Shown: in pieces, positions 16,927 through 25,461 of the stretch
Layout: every line of letters starts with the position of its first letter
Numbering within the stretch: position 1 is the stretch's first letter
NCBI RefSeq assembly: GCF_000797495.1
Contig: NZ_JTGN01000021.1
Location: 44,063 to 108,062, forward strand
DNA: 64,000 nt
Source: Robinsoniella peoriensis
Lineage (GTDB): Bacteria > Bacillota > Clostridia > Lachnospirales > Lachnospiraceae
Direction of reading: 5' to 3'
Program-made: the position numbers and the translations under genes
The notes under the pieces: generated by a model
Database searches by the model: none
The model's input: the letters and a program-made list of their open reading frames with translations, nothing else
What the model was told of the DNA's origin: nothing

Positions 16927-18312
16927 TTATAAACAAATCAAGTCCGGATCTTTATTTTTACCCTCGCTGCTGCAAGAGATTTTCCGATAAATCTTTTTTA
17001 ATAATATATGCGCTACGACAGCCGCCAATACCTCAGCAACCGGAAAAGCAATCCAGATTCCAAGAGCTCCCATAGATCTTGACAAAAGGTATCCCAGAGG
17101 AACCGTCACTACAAATTGTCTGAGCAGTGATACGATCAGGGACTCCTTCCCTCTTCCCAATGCCTCAAAAGTCCCGGAATTCACAATTCCTATAGATGAT
17201 ACCAGAAATCCCAGACTTATCACGCGCAGCGCTTCTGTACCAATCTTCATCATGTCATCTGTGGCATCAAACAACATCAGAATCTGCCTTGGGAACACCA
17301 GCGCACCGATTGTTCCAATCAACATAACGCAAAAGACCACCAGGAGGCTTAAATGAACGGTCTGCTTCATACGCTTCTTCTCGCCTGCACCATAGTTAAA
17401 GCCGATGATTGGACGCATCCCCTGGACAACGCCATTCGCAGGCATATAAATGAAGGTCTGTAGTTTAAAATAAATACCCAGAACCGCCACATGCAGATCT
17501 GAAAACCTGGATAAGATCCCATTTAATATACTGACCAGCAGCGACGGCAGCGCCATCATAATTGTTGACGGTATCCCCACCGAATAGATCTGTTTTATAA
17601 TACCCTTATCAAAGCTTACATATTTAAGGGAAATCTTAATTCCAATATCTTTCTTTCTGTAAACCAGCACATACAGAAGAAATGCACTGATCTGTCCAAT
17701 TACCGTTGCAATAGCCGCCCCTTTTACTCCCAGTGCCGGAAAACCCAGGAGTCCGAAAATCATAATAGGATCTAATATGATATTAATAATGCATCCGCTG
17801 GCCAAGAGTGCCATAGTAGTGACCATATCTCCCACTGCCTGAAATATTTTTTCCATACTAATCTGAAGCAGACAGCCAAATGCAAGGCAAAGCACGATAT
17901 AAGAATACTCACATCCATATTGCAAAATGACAGCATTCTCAGTAAACATACTTAAAAATGGCTTTGTAACCACGATTCCGACCACTAAAAACAGTACTGC
18001 ATGAATCACAGTAAGCAGCATTCCGATGGAAGCTGTCTTATTCGCCTTTTCAAAATCTTTGCCTCCTATACTAATGGATATTGCGGAACTGATTCCAACA
18101 CCAATACCCACCGCCACGGAAACTACAATGTTCTGCAGCGGATATACCAGAGAAACTGCCGTCAGAGCCTCCGGTCCAAGCCTCGCCACAAAGATACTGT
18201 CCACAATATTATACAGTGACTGCATAAGCATAGAAAGCATCATAGGTACTGCCATAGACATCAGCAGCGGAAAAATAGCCCGGGTTTTCATTTTATCTTG
18301 ATTAACTGCCAT
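16927..18312 (-). CDS. MATE family efflux transporter
   Basis: This 461-residue protein has twelve predicted membrane segments in two homologous halves and the family motif LMQSLYNIVDSIFVARLGPEAL (in parts) near residues 26-47. MATE proteins export cationic drugs or other compounds in exchange for Na+ or H+. The gene follows the RpiR gene on the same strand but is separated from it by a terminator-like hairpin in its own leader, so it may be regulated by attenuation. GAGGAGG precedes the start at about 11 bases. Confidence 0.93.
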   Translation of the reverse strand: MAVNQDKMKTRAIFPLLMSMAVPMMLSMLMQSLYNIVDSIFVARLGPEALTAVSLVYPLQNIVVSVAVGIGVGISSAISISIGGKDFEKANKTASIGMLLTVIHAVLFLVVGIVVTKPFLSMFTENAVILQYGCEYSYIVLCLAFGCLLQISMEKIFQAVGDMVTTMALLASGCIINIILDPIMIFGLLGFPALGVKGAAIATVIGQISAFLLYVLVYRKKDIGIKISLKYVSFDKGIIKQIYSVGIPSTIMMALPSLLVSILNGILSRFSDLHVAVLGIYFKLQTFIYMPANGVVQGMRPIIGFNYGAGEKKRMKQTVHLSLLVVFCVMLIGTIGALVFPRQILMLFDATDDMMKIGTEALRVISLGFLVSSIGIVNSGTFEALGRGKESLIVSLLRQFVVTVPLGYLLSRSMGALGIWIAFPVAEVLAAVVAHILLKKIYRKISCSSEGKNKDPDLICL

Positions 18313-18340
18313 AATTACATCTTACCTCCTCAAATAAATC

Positions 18341-18399
18341 ACAAAGAAAAAGCTATATATTTTCCTGTTTAATTCAGAAACAGGCAAACATATAGCTTT
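18341..18399 (-). terminator. Leader hairpin upstream of the MATE gene (terminator or attenuator)
   Basis: On minus, AAGCTATAT (18398-18390) pairs with ATATAGCTT (18358-18350), with an inner stem CCTGTTT/AAACAGG, followed by TTTTTCTTTG. It ends about 30 bases before the MATE start, leaving no room for a promoter downstream. It therefore either terminates the sialic-acid operon with read-through or attenuates the MATE gene. Confidence 0.7.
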
Positions 18400-18488
18400 G
18401 AAAGCATTCTGTTTAATTGAAACTCAAAAAATCATATCATAAAATATATCATTTTGCAAGCAAACTTTCACAGACAGCTAATCGCTTT

Positions 18489-19349
18489 CTAAAATAATTT
18501 TTCTACCACTGCCCGGGAGGTCCCTTCATTATTGAACTTGCAGCTTTCATAATTTCTCTCATAAAACTCCTGATATAACAAGTCTATTAAATACAGCTGG
18601 CTCAGCTTTGCTGTCATGGAACCGCCTTCTAACGGACCTTCACTGGAACCGCATAATAAGATTGCATCCGAATATGATGTCAGCGGTGACTTCTGAAAAT
18701 GCGTGATACACGCAATCTTTGCACCCGCCTCTTTTGCTACCTTTGCCACATGAATGTTGTCCTTTGTTGCTCCGGAATACGATATGATTACGATCAGATC
18801 CTCTTCAGTTGTCATAGACGCTGCCATGGCCTGCATATGAGGATCCGTAATGCAGATTACCTTGTTGGTAATTCTTAAAAATTTATTCCTTGCTTCTTCC
18901 GCAGTCAGCAGACTGTCTCCTATCCCAAAGAAGAAAACCCTCTTTGCCTGCTCGAACATATCCAGTATTTTGTCAAAATTATCTCTGCTCAGCAGCATAT
19001 AAGTCTCTTTAATTGCAGCTAAATGTAATTGCAGAACCTTTTCTGCCATCTCTCCCAGGCTGTCATCAAACCTCCTGCTTTCCAGTACTGTCTTGGTACT
19101 GCTGCTGGAAGTAGCACCCTGGCTGAGTGACAACCGCATTTTGAATTCCTGGTATCCCTGCAGTTTCATTGTTCTGCAGAACCGATATACACTGGTATCA
19201 CCCACCTTACAGGCATCTGCCAGATCTGTTATCGACATATACAATACCTTACTTTGATTCTTAATTACGTAATCCGCCACCTTTTTCTCCGCTTTTGTAA
19301 ATTGATTATAAGATGACTGAATCTCTAAAACGATGTTTGTGTTATCCAC
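18489..19349 (-). CDS. RpiR/MurR family transcriptional regulator (probable sialic-acid regulator)
   Basis: This 286-residue protein has an N-terminal RpiR helix-turn-helix (about 1-75, with KVGDTSVYRFCRTMKLQGYQEFK) and a SIS sugar-phosphate-binding domain (about 125-255, with IISYSGATKDNIHVAK). RpiR-type regulators respond to sugar phosphates. As the last gene of the sialic-acid cluster it is the likely sensor of ManNAc-6-P or GlcNAc-6-P and the regulator of the divergent promoters at 25.3-25.4 kb (inference). Confidence 0.9.
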   Translation of the reverse strand: MDNTNIVLEIQSSYNQFTKAEKKVADYVIKNQSKVLYMSITDLADACKVGDTSVYRFCRTMKLQGYQEFKMRLSLSQGATSSSSTKTVLESRRFDDSLGEMAEKVLQLHLAAIKETYMLLSRDNFDKILDMFEQAKRVFFFGIGDSLLTAEEARNKFLRITNKVICITDPHMQAMAASMTTEEDLIVIISYSGATKDNIHVAKVAKEAGAKIACITHFQKSPLTSYSDAILLCGSSEGPLEGGSMTAKLSQLYLIDLLYQEFYERNYESCKFNNEGTSRAVVEKLF

Positions 19350-19374
19350 CTATTCACCTCCTTGGTATTTATTC

Positions 19375-20259
19375 TCAATCTCCCTTTAAATCCAAGGCTA
19401 TCTGTACAGCCCCTAATAATCCGGCTGTATTCCCTAACTGTGCCTGTCTAATATTTACGTCACGATAGCTCTCCATGACATTATTATACAGAATGTTACA
19501 GATTTTATCCAGTATGTATTTTTGTTTCATTACCCCTCCGCCTAAAATTATGCAGGAAGGATTAAATATGTGTGTAAGTGAAACCAGTCCCAGTACAATT
19601 TCTTTTATCCAGGCATCAATAATCTCTGCCACACTTTCCTCTTTTCGCCGTTCGAATATCCTTTTTCCATTACTAAGACTCTCATCCAGCAGCATTGCAT
19701 TTTTTACCAGCGCTGTTGTGGAAGCATACCGCTCATAACAGCCGCTGAATATATCCTTTGATATATCCCTGTCCCCGGGATGAATCACCATGCCTCCAAA
19801 CTCTCCTGCCGAAAATCTGCTGCCCTTATAAACCTTGTGGTCAATAACAATAGCCCCGCCTACACCGGTGCCATAAGTCAGGCACAGAAAATCTGCAAAC
19901 TCCCGTCCGGCTCCAAAATTTGCCTCGCCCAGTGCAGCAGCGTTTACATCATTTTCAACTGCTGCAGGGACATGGAAATTTTCTTCCATAATCCGTTTCA
20001 CTTCCATTCCCGTATAACCCGGAATATTAGAATTGGCATAACGGATACAGCCTCTGGAAGAATCCACCTGTCCTGCAGTACTGATCCCAATCCTGTCAAA
20101 TCCTTTGTATCCCTTGAGTATTTCCACTGCCCTTTCCATTACATAAGCCCCGCCATTTTGGGCATTGGTATCCGTTTCCTTTATATTACATAATCGTCCA
20201 TCCATAAATTCACCTGATTTTATGGATGTCCCCCCTATATCCAGCACTGCTATTTTCAT
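19375..20259 (-). CDS. nanK: ROK family kinase, probable N-acetylmannosamine kinase
   Basis: This 294-residue protein has the ATP-phosphate motif DIGGTSIKSG at the start, ENDVNAAALGE (catalytic Asp near 102), GTGVGGAIV, and an adenosine region ILGGGV. The usual ROK zinc motif is only partly present: GCYE remains, but the two preceding cysteines are missing. In the sialic-acid pathway NanK makes ManNAc-6-P for NanE. The assignment rests on the nan gene context, since ROK kinases also include glucokinases. It lies 25 bases upstream of the RpiR gene. Confidence 0.85.
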   Translation of the reverse strand: MKIAVLDIGGTSIKSGEFMDGRLCNIKETDTNAQNGGAYVMERAVEILKGYKGFDRIGISTAGQVDSSRGCIRYANSNIPGYTGMEVKRIMEENFHVPAAVENDVNAAALGEANFGAGREFADFLCLTYGTGVGGAIVIDHKVYKGSRFSAGEFGGMVIHPGDRDISKDIFSGCYERYASTTALVKNAMLLDESLSNGKRIFERRKEESVAEIIDAWIKEIVLGLVSLTHIFNPSCIILGGGVMKQKYILDKICNILYNNVMESYRDVNIRQAQLGNTAGLLGAVQIALDLKGD

Positions 20260-20290
20260 ACAGATTCCTCACTTTTCAAATATAATGCAT

Positions 20291-20743
20291 TTAGCTAACT
20301 GCAGCCTTAATTACACATTTTTTTAGATATGGCTTTTCATCCTGCAAGATTCCCGGCTTATGCGGCTCCTCGCCCATACAAACGATAAAACGCCCCGGCC
20401 CCATAACGCAAGAAGCAGACCTGGCGCAGGAAACTGTGCCGAAATCTGTTTTTTCATTATAGCAATCCAATATTTCAGACTCCCCTAAACCAATCTGAAT
20501 CATTTCCGTTCCTTCTATATCAATCTGAATATCCATATATTTTTTATGAATCTCAAATTTACCTTTTGATTCCTCCTGGGCCTGGGCTTCCATCACATTA
20601 GCAAATACTTTCTCCCCCATAATTACTGTCTTTCCAAGGGGTAATAATTGAAGATCATTCATCGTTATAAAGTCAATGGCCCGGTCCAGGTATTGCGATA
20701 TCCCGCGGTATCGCTGTATATTCTCTAAATTATCATAGATCAT
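20291..20743 (-). CDS. nanQ: YhcH/YjgK/YiaL family protein (NanQ-like, sialic acid anomerase)
   Basis: This 150-residue cupin-fold protein has the family blocks AQEESKGKFEIHKKYMDIQI and GRFIVCMGEEPHKPGI, supplying His and Glu metal ligands. E. coli YhcH (NanQ) speeds the anomer conversion of N-acetylneuraminate, and the gene often sits in nan operons as here. The true start is ATG 20743; a longer frame upstream reads through a repeat element and is rejected. The gene lies directly downstream of that element. Confidence 0.87.
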   Translation of the reverse strand: MIYDNLENIQRYRGISQYLDRAIDFITMNDLQLLPLGKTVIMGEKVFANVMEAQAQEESKGKFEIHKKYMDIQIDIEGTEMIQIGLGESEILDCYNEKTDFGTVSCARSASCVMGPGRFIVCMGEEPHKPGILQDEKPYLKKCVIKAAVS

Positions 20744-20763
20744 TTTATAAGTCCTTTCTTTTG

Positions 20764-20932
20764 CTCTAGAGCGTGTTTGAAAATTGCTTTCTGACAGATG
20801 TGTGTCACAGTTTGTGGTAGATTTGTCCCGGATGAAGGGCGCGTAGCGGGCTACGCAACCTGAATTCGGGGCAAATATGCCGCAAAGTGGGGCGTGCAGA
20901 TGGCAGGAATGAATTTTAAAACACACTCTAAG
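20764..20932. repeat. MITE-like element, copy A1
   Basis: This ~169-bp element is about 90% identical to 62341-62510. Its ends are imperfect terminal inverted repeats (CTCTAGAGCGTGTTTGAAAA at left; the right end reads CTTAGAGTGTGTTTTAAAA on the other strand). Inside is GCGTAGCGGGCTACGC, a strong hairpin. There is no coding capacity. It sits between the permease and nanQ-like genes of the sialic-acid operon. Confidence 0.8.
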
Positions 20933-21046
20933 GCGTGTTTGATATAAACAGACTGCAATTCAACGCAAGGAAAGGGAAACCATCCTGCAACACTATGATA
21001 CTTCATCATATTCGTGTTTTTGATAGCTTCCCTTAAATTTTGCACC

Positions 21047-21874
21047 TTATCCCTTAACTGCTCCCATGGTAATTCCCTGTGTAAAATATTTCTGGAAGAT
21101 CAGGAATATTACAACGATAGGAATTGCTGCCAGGGCTGCACCAGCCATAATCAATCCATAGTTTGTGGAAAGCTCTGCCTGCATGGTTGCAACACCAAGG
21201 GGGATTGTCAAATTCTTTCTGGAAGACAGCATAACTAACTGCATAAAATAATCATTCCATGTATTAATGAAGGTAAATATCGCCAGCGCTGCAAATCCCG
21301 GTTTTACAATTGGAAACGCAATGCTGCTAAAAGTACGAAGTTCGTTACACCCGTCAATTTTTGCTGATTCCAGTAACTCTGTGGGAATATTTTCACTAAA
21401 CTGCTTCATCAGGAATACACCGAAGGGCCATCCAATCAGCGGAAGAATAACGGCAGCCATGGTGTCATGAATTCCCATCCAGCTGATCATATTTACCAGA
21501 GGAACCAGAATAACCTGCTTAGGAAGTGCCATTGCACCTATAAAAACCGTAAATAAAATCTTCTGTCCATAGAAACGTTTTTTAGCCAAAACATATCCAG
21601 CAAGTGCAGAGGTGAGGCAGACAGCCAGCATGGTAATAAGCGCAATCAAAACACTGTTTAACAGCCATCTTGCCGCCGGATTTTGCACAAGTAAACGCTG
21701 GAACTGCTCAATTGTAGGATTGGTCGGCCACCACTGGGGCGGAATCTTAACTGCGTCTCCCTGGGACTTGAATGCCCCTGTCATAATCCAGTAAAAAGGA
21801 AAAACAAAGATGACGGTCAATATGCTTAGAACGACAGTTGATACTATTGTAAATGGTGTAGATTTTTTCTTCAT
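21047..21874 (-). CDS. Sialic-acid-cluster ABC permease, MalG type (CUT1)
   Basis: This 275-residue permease has six membrane segments and the ATPase-docking EAA loop (ESAKIDGCNELRTFSSIAFP). It ends GITMGAVKG like other second permeases. It forms a transporter with the adjacent permease and the lipoprotein at 23-24.5 kb. Position between nanE and nanK/nanQ points to sialic acid or an anhydro-sialic acid as substrate (inference). The nan genes continue after a MITE-like insertion. Confidence 0.9.
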   Translation of the reverse strand: MKKKSTPFTIVSTVVLSILTVIFVFPFYWIMTGAFKSQGDAVKIPPQWWPTNPTIEQFQRLLVQNPAARWLLNSVLIALITMLAVCLTSALAGYVLAKKRFYGQKILFTVFIGAMALPKQVILVPLVNMISWMGIHDTMAAVILPLIGWPFGVFLMKQFSENIPTELLESAKIDGCNELRTFSSIAFPIVKPGFAALAIFTFINTWNDYFMQLVMLSSRKNLTIPLGVATMQAELSTNYGLIMAGAALAAIPIVVIFLIFQKYFTQGITMGAVKG

Positions 21875-21890
21875 CTTTTTGTCCTCCCTC

Positions 21891-22781
21891 CTAATATTCT
21901 ACATCGCTGCCCAGGAATTTAAACTGAAGCAGGCTGATAATACCGATAACTACCGTTAAAAATACACCCATTGCGTTTGCATATCCATACTCGGACAGCT
22001 TAAATGCTTTTTCATACAGATAATACATAATGGTTGTGGTAGCGAAGTTTGGCCCGCCGGAAGTTAATAACTGGATAAGCGAGAAGCACTGGAAAGAGTT
22101 AATCGTTGTGATTACTACTATGTATAGTGTTGTTGGAAGAAGACTTGGCCATTTAATTTTCCAGAACACCTGGAACTTGTTAGCGCCGTCAACCTCAGCT
22201 GCTTCCACCAATGATTTGTCAATATTACCCATTGCAGCAATATATAAAATAATTGGCTGTCCAACCGCAGTTGTCAACAAGATGATAATGATTGCCGCAA
22301 GGGCATATTTTTTATCTCCCAGCCACATAATATTCTGACTTATCACATGACCAGCCTTTAAGGTGTAATTTAAAATACCGGAAAGCGGATCATATATCCA
22401 TCTCCAGACAACCGTTACGGCAACCGTACCAGTTACAACCGGAAGGAAAAATACACATCTGAAAAATGATCTTGCAAATGCCTTTCTCTCGTAAGTCTGT
22501 GAAGAAACAAATAATGCAAAAGCTACAACAATCGGAACGGATCCGATTACAATGATAAGTGTGTTGACCAGTGATTTCTGGAATGTTGTATCCTGAAACA
22601 TTGTGATATAGTTATTTAATCCGATAAAAGTAAATTCCTTCATTGTATAACGAAAGAAACTGGTAAATACCCCCATTATCATAGGTATTAATACAAATAT
22701 AATAAAAAATAATAATGCCGGAGCCAGAAAACAATAAGATACTATTGTTTCTCTCATTCTTAGCTTATTTACTTTTTTCAT
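21891..22781 (-). CDS. Sialic-acid-cluster ABC permease, MalF type (CUT1)
   Basis: This 296-residue permease has six membrane segments and an EAA loop (EAAEVDGANKFQVFWKIKWP). It lies 16 bases upstream of its partner permease. A 250-base stretch with several hairpins separates it from the binding-protein gene, which should reduce permease expression relative to the lipoprotein. Confidence 0.9.
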   Translation of the reverse strand: MKKVNKLRMRETIVSYCFLAPALLFFIIFVLIPMIMGVFTSFFRYTMKEFTFIGLNNYITMFQDTTFQKSLVNTLIIVIGSVPIVVAFALFVSSQTYERKAFARSFFRCVFFLPVVTGTVAVTVVWRWIYDPLSGILNYTLKAGHVISQNIMWLGDKKYALAAIIIILLTTAVGQPIILYIAAMGNIDKSLVEAAEVDGANKFQVFWKIKWPSLLPTTLYIVVITTINSFQCFSLIQLLTSGGPNFATTTIMYYLYEKAFKLSEYGYANAMGVFLTVVIGIISLLQFKFLGSDVEY

Positions 22782-22797
22782 GTTTATACCTCCTGCA

Positions 22798-22934
22798 TAT
22801 CGCAGGCCTGTCTGCGATACTGCCTTAATAAGTAGTGTGAAAGCGATTTTCTTTCACACTTGACACCATGAATAGCGCAAGCCTGCCTGTGCTATTCCCA
22901 AATCAGTAGTGTGAAAGTGCTTTTCTTTCACACT
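22798..22934 (-). repeat. Tandemly duplicated two-hairpin element
   Basis: Two similar ~65-bp units (22798-22860 and 22871-22934) each contain a first hairpin (TATCGCAG..CTGCGATA or AATAGCGC..GCTATT) and then AGTGTGAAAG / CTTTCACACT, a perfect 10-bp stem. The sequence differs between copies in loops and first-stem pairs while pairing is kept. It lies between the binding-protein and permease genes. Confidence 0.8.
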
Positions 22935-22987
22935 TTCCCTTCAAATCCCATAAGTGTATATAGAAATAACTGTCTTTACAGACAAAG

Positions 22988-23023
22988 CGCTGCAATGTTG
23001 ACTGCTAAAATCCCATTGCAGCG
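22988..23023 (-). terminator. Hairpin after the sialic-acid binding-protein gene
   Basis: CGCTGCAATG (22988-22997) and CATTGCAGCG (23014-23023) form a perfect 10-bp stem 13 bases after the stop codon. There is no U-tract, so it is more likely an mRNA-stabilising or processing hairpin than a strong terminator. Confidence 0.65.
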
Positions 23024-23036
23024 TCCCTGCTGATTT

Positions 23037-24476
23037 TTATTTCGCTGTTGTTGCAGCATTTGTAATAGATGCATCAGCCTGCTGCACAAATTCATCTGCA
23101 GCTGCCTGAGGATCTTTATCTCCGTTCATTACTGCCTGAAGCATTGGGAACCATAAAGTTCTCATTTCAGCAAATCCATCGATGGTGTTATAATATGGTG
23201 AATAATATTTTGTCCAGCCTGCCAGAGTTGTCATTCTTTCATTATTATACAAATCTCCAAAGGACTGGCGAACCGGGAAAGAACCTGTTCTGATTACATT
23301 TTTTGGTCCCCATTCACTGTCATCACAAACAAATTGGATAAATTTCTTAGAAGCTTCAACCTTTGCATCATCACCGTTATTGAATACGCAGAAACCATTT
23401 ACCAGATACTCTAATGCAGGAACTCCATCATCTGATGGGAATGGAGCCTCAATATACTCAACCTTACTGGATTCTAATAACTCTTTCTGTGTTTCCGGCT
23501 GTGCTGGAGACCATAACAGAGTAAAAGAAGTCTGTCCATTTGCAAAGTTCTGAATATCATCACCGCCGTTGTAAGCGGAACCATTCATTAATGTGCCGTC
23601 ATCAACTGCTTTTTTGATATATTCAAGAGCTTTTACACCATTTGCATCGTTAATTGTATATTTTGTAATAGCATCATCTGTGATAGCGCTGCTGTAGAGG
23701 TTTGAAACAAATGCACGGGTACCCTGATCGCCGCCCTGGCCGCTGCAGAATACTGATCCCGGATTATATCCTTTATCATGCAATGCAGTAATAACGGTTG
23801 TGAAATCATCGGTTGTCCAGCCATCTTTGATTAAATCAGCAACCCCTGCATCTTCTGCCATCTGTTTGTTAAATGCCATATAGAAAGGTGCGGAGCTGAT
23901 TGGATACATGTAAGCTGTGTCGCCGGCTTTACATGCCTGAAGCAGCTGGTCATTTCCAACATCTTTTACGAAATCATCGGTAAACATATCATTTAATTCT
24001 GCAAGCTTGCCGCTCTTACCATAATCGATGATACGTCCCGGAGCATCAAATAACACATCACAGATTGTACCGCCTTCAATTGCTGTAACAATCTTTTCCG
24101 GTCCTGATGTAAAATCAATTGTCTCTAATTTAACTTTGATATCCGGATTCGCTGTCTCAAAAGCATCGATGATTTTCTGTTCGTAAGATCCAAATGCATC
24201 ACCTGCATTTTCCTGTGTAAATGTAGGGAATGCCCACCAGGTAATCTCTGTTGTACCGCCGGCGGAAGCTTCTTTTGTTTCCGCATCTGCCGCTGCCTGT
24301 GTCTCATCTGTCTTTGTCTCAGTCGATGCCGCTTCTGATTTTGCTTCTGTAGCCGCATCTGTCTTTGCTTCCGTCTTAGGTTCCGTTGTTCCTGAACTGG
24401 TTGATCCTCCTCCGCAAGCTGCAAGTGAAAGTGCCATAGTACAAGCCAGTAAAAGTGCTATTGCTTTCCTTTTCAT
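23037..24476 (-). CDS. ABC transporter solute-binding lipoprotein of the sialic-acid cluster
   Basis: This 479-residue lipoprotein has lipobox LAAC with Cys21. An acidic Thr/Glu/Ala-rich linker (about 25-74) follows, then a CUT1 binding domain (ITWWAFPTFTQENAGDAFG; ETANPDIKVKLE-type segment). A homologous system in gut Lachnospiraceae (Ruminococcus gnavus) imports 2,7-anhydro-sialic acid; whether this protein binds Neu5Ac or the anhydro form cannot be read from sequence. It lies 60 bases after nanE, with hairpins behind it. Confidence 0.9.
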   Translation of the reverse strand: MKRKAIALLLACTMALSLAACGGGSTSSGTTEPKTEAKTDAATEAKSEAASTETKTDETQAAADAETKEASAGGTTEITWWAFPTFTQENAGDAFGSYEQKIIDAFETANPDIKVKLETIDFTSGPEKIVTAIEGGTICDVLFDAPGRIIDYGKSGKLAELNDMFTDDFVKDVGNDQLLQACKAGDTAYMYPISSAPFYMAFNKQMAEDAGVADLIKDGWTTDDFTTVITALHDKGYNPGSVFCSGQGGDQGTRAFVSNLYSSAITDDAITKYTINDANGVKALEYIKKAVDDGTLMNGSAYNGGDDIQNFANGQTSFTLLWSPAQPETQKELLESSKVEYIEAPFPSDDGVPALEYLVNGFCVFNNGDDAKVEASKKFIQFVCDDSEWGPKNVIRTGSFPVRQSFGDLYNNERMTTLAGWTKYYSPYYNTIDGFAEMRTLWFPMLQAVMNGDKDPQAAADEFVQQADASITNAATTAK

Positions 24477-24537
24477 ATCTTTCTTTTCCTCCTTAAATAG
24501 ATTGGTTTTAGTTTATGATAATTAACGGCCTTGTTAA

Positions 24538-25230
24538 TTATTTCTGGTTAATTGCTTCCACATACCGCTTCGTAATATCCATCGGCCTTGTGATTGCTGT
24601 TCCAACAACTGCTGCGAATGCTCCGGTCTCTAACGCCCTTTTTAATTCTTCCGGGCACCAGATTCCTCCCTCTGCGATAACAGGCTTTCCGCTCTCTCTT
24701 GCGAGTATTTCCATCATTTCATAATTTGGAAGCTGAGTTCCTTCCGTATATGGTGTATAACCGCTCATTGTTGTCCCTATGAAATCGAATCCGATTTCTG
24801 CCGCATGCATTCCTTCTTCGATGCTGGAGCAATCCGCCATAAATAACTGTTCCGGATACTTTAACCGAACCTCTTTGAAGAATTCATCCAGCGTCACCCC
24901 CTCCGGGCGCAGCCTTACGGTGGCATCTGCAGCAATGATCTCCACCCCGCATGCTACCAGCGCATCTACTTCTTGCATGGTTGGTGTTATGTAGATTTCA
25001 CACCCTTCATAATCTTTTTTGATAATTCCTATAACGGGAAGATCCACCAGCTTCTTAATCTCTGTAATGTCTTCCACTGTGTTTGCCCGGATTCCGGATG
25101 CACCTCCCAGCATAGCCGCATATGCCATGCGAGACATGATATATGAACTATACAGAGGTTCTTCCTTTAATGCCTGACAGGATACGATTAGCCTTCCATG
25201 GATCTGATCCATTATCTCCTTTTTGGTCAT
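24538..25230 (-). CDS. nanE: N-acetylmannosamine-6-phosphate 2-epimerase
   Basis: This 230-residue TIM-barrel protein has the NanE signatures GASGIRANTVEDI, PVIGIIKKDY (catalytic Lys region), IAADATVRLRP, FMADCSSIEEG-type MADCSSIEEG, and IAEGGIWCPEEL. It converts ManNAc-6-P to GlcNAc-6-P, the third step of sialic acid catabolism. It is the first gene of the minus-strand operon, with a clear promoter at 25306-25334. Confidence 0.94.
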   Translation of the reverse strand: MTKKEIMDQIHGRLIVSCQALKEEPLYSSYIMSRMAYAAMLGGASGIRANTVEDITEIKKLVDLPVIGIIKKDYEGCEIYITPTMQEVDALVACGVEIIAADATVRLRPEGVTLDEFFKEVRLKYPEQLFMADCSSIEEGMHAAEIGFDFIGTTMSGYTPYTEGTQLPNYEMMEILARESGKPVIAEGGIWCPEELKRALETGAFAAVVGTAITRPMDITKRYVEAINQK

Positions 25231-25305
25231 CCATATCCTCCTTTCCCTCTGCTCTCAAATGAGCAGATCTTAATTCTAAACTTTGTTGTTCTGTCTGATA
25301 AATAG

Positions 25306-25334
25306 ACTATATCACATGCGGGTAAATTTTTCAA
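25306..25334 (-). promoter_or_regulatory. Sigma-A promoter of the nanE operon
   Basis: On minus, TTGAAA (25334-25329) and TATAGT (25311-25306) are 17 bases apart. It lies back-to-back with the nanA-like promoter, so one regulator bound between them could control both. Confidence 0.7.
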
Positions 25335-25369
25335 TATCTTTTTTAGAAAAAAAATTTTTTCTTTTTTCA

Positions 25370-25438
25370 TTGTTTTTTTTGTTCAACAATGATATAATTT
25401 CCATATAAAAGAAGTAACTGCTATCATAATTCAACAAT
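25370..25438 (+). promoter_or_regulatory. Promoter of the nanA-like gene with repeated TTCAACAAT motif
   Basis: TTGTTT (25370-25375) and TATAAT (25393-25398) are 17 bases apart. The 9-mer TTCAACAAT occurs in the spacer (25382-25390) and again at 25430-25438, 48 bases apart. This spacing suits looping or paired operator binding, possibly by the RpiR-type regulator. Confidence 0.65.
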
Positions 25439-25461
25439 ATTCGACAAAGAAAGGGAAAATC

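Noticed and set aside
20744..20926. Upstream extension of the NanQ-like gene
   Set aside because: The frame reads through the MITE-like repeat, and the same peptide appears at the other copy; family homologues begin at ATG 20743.
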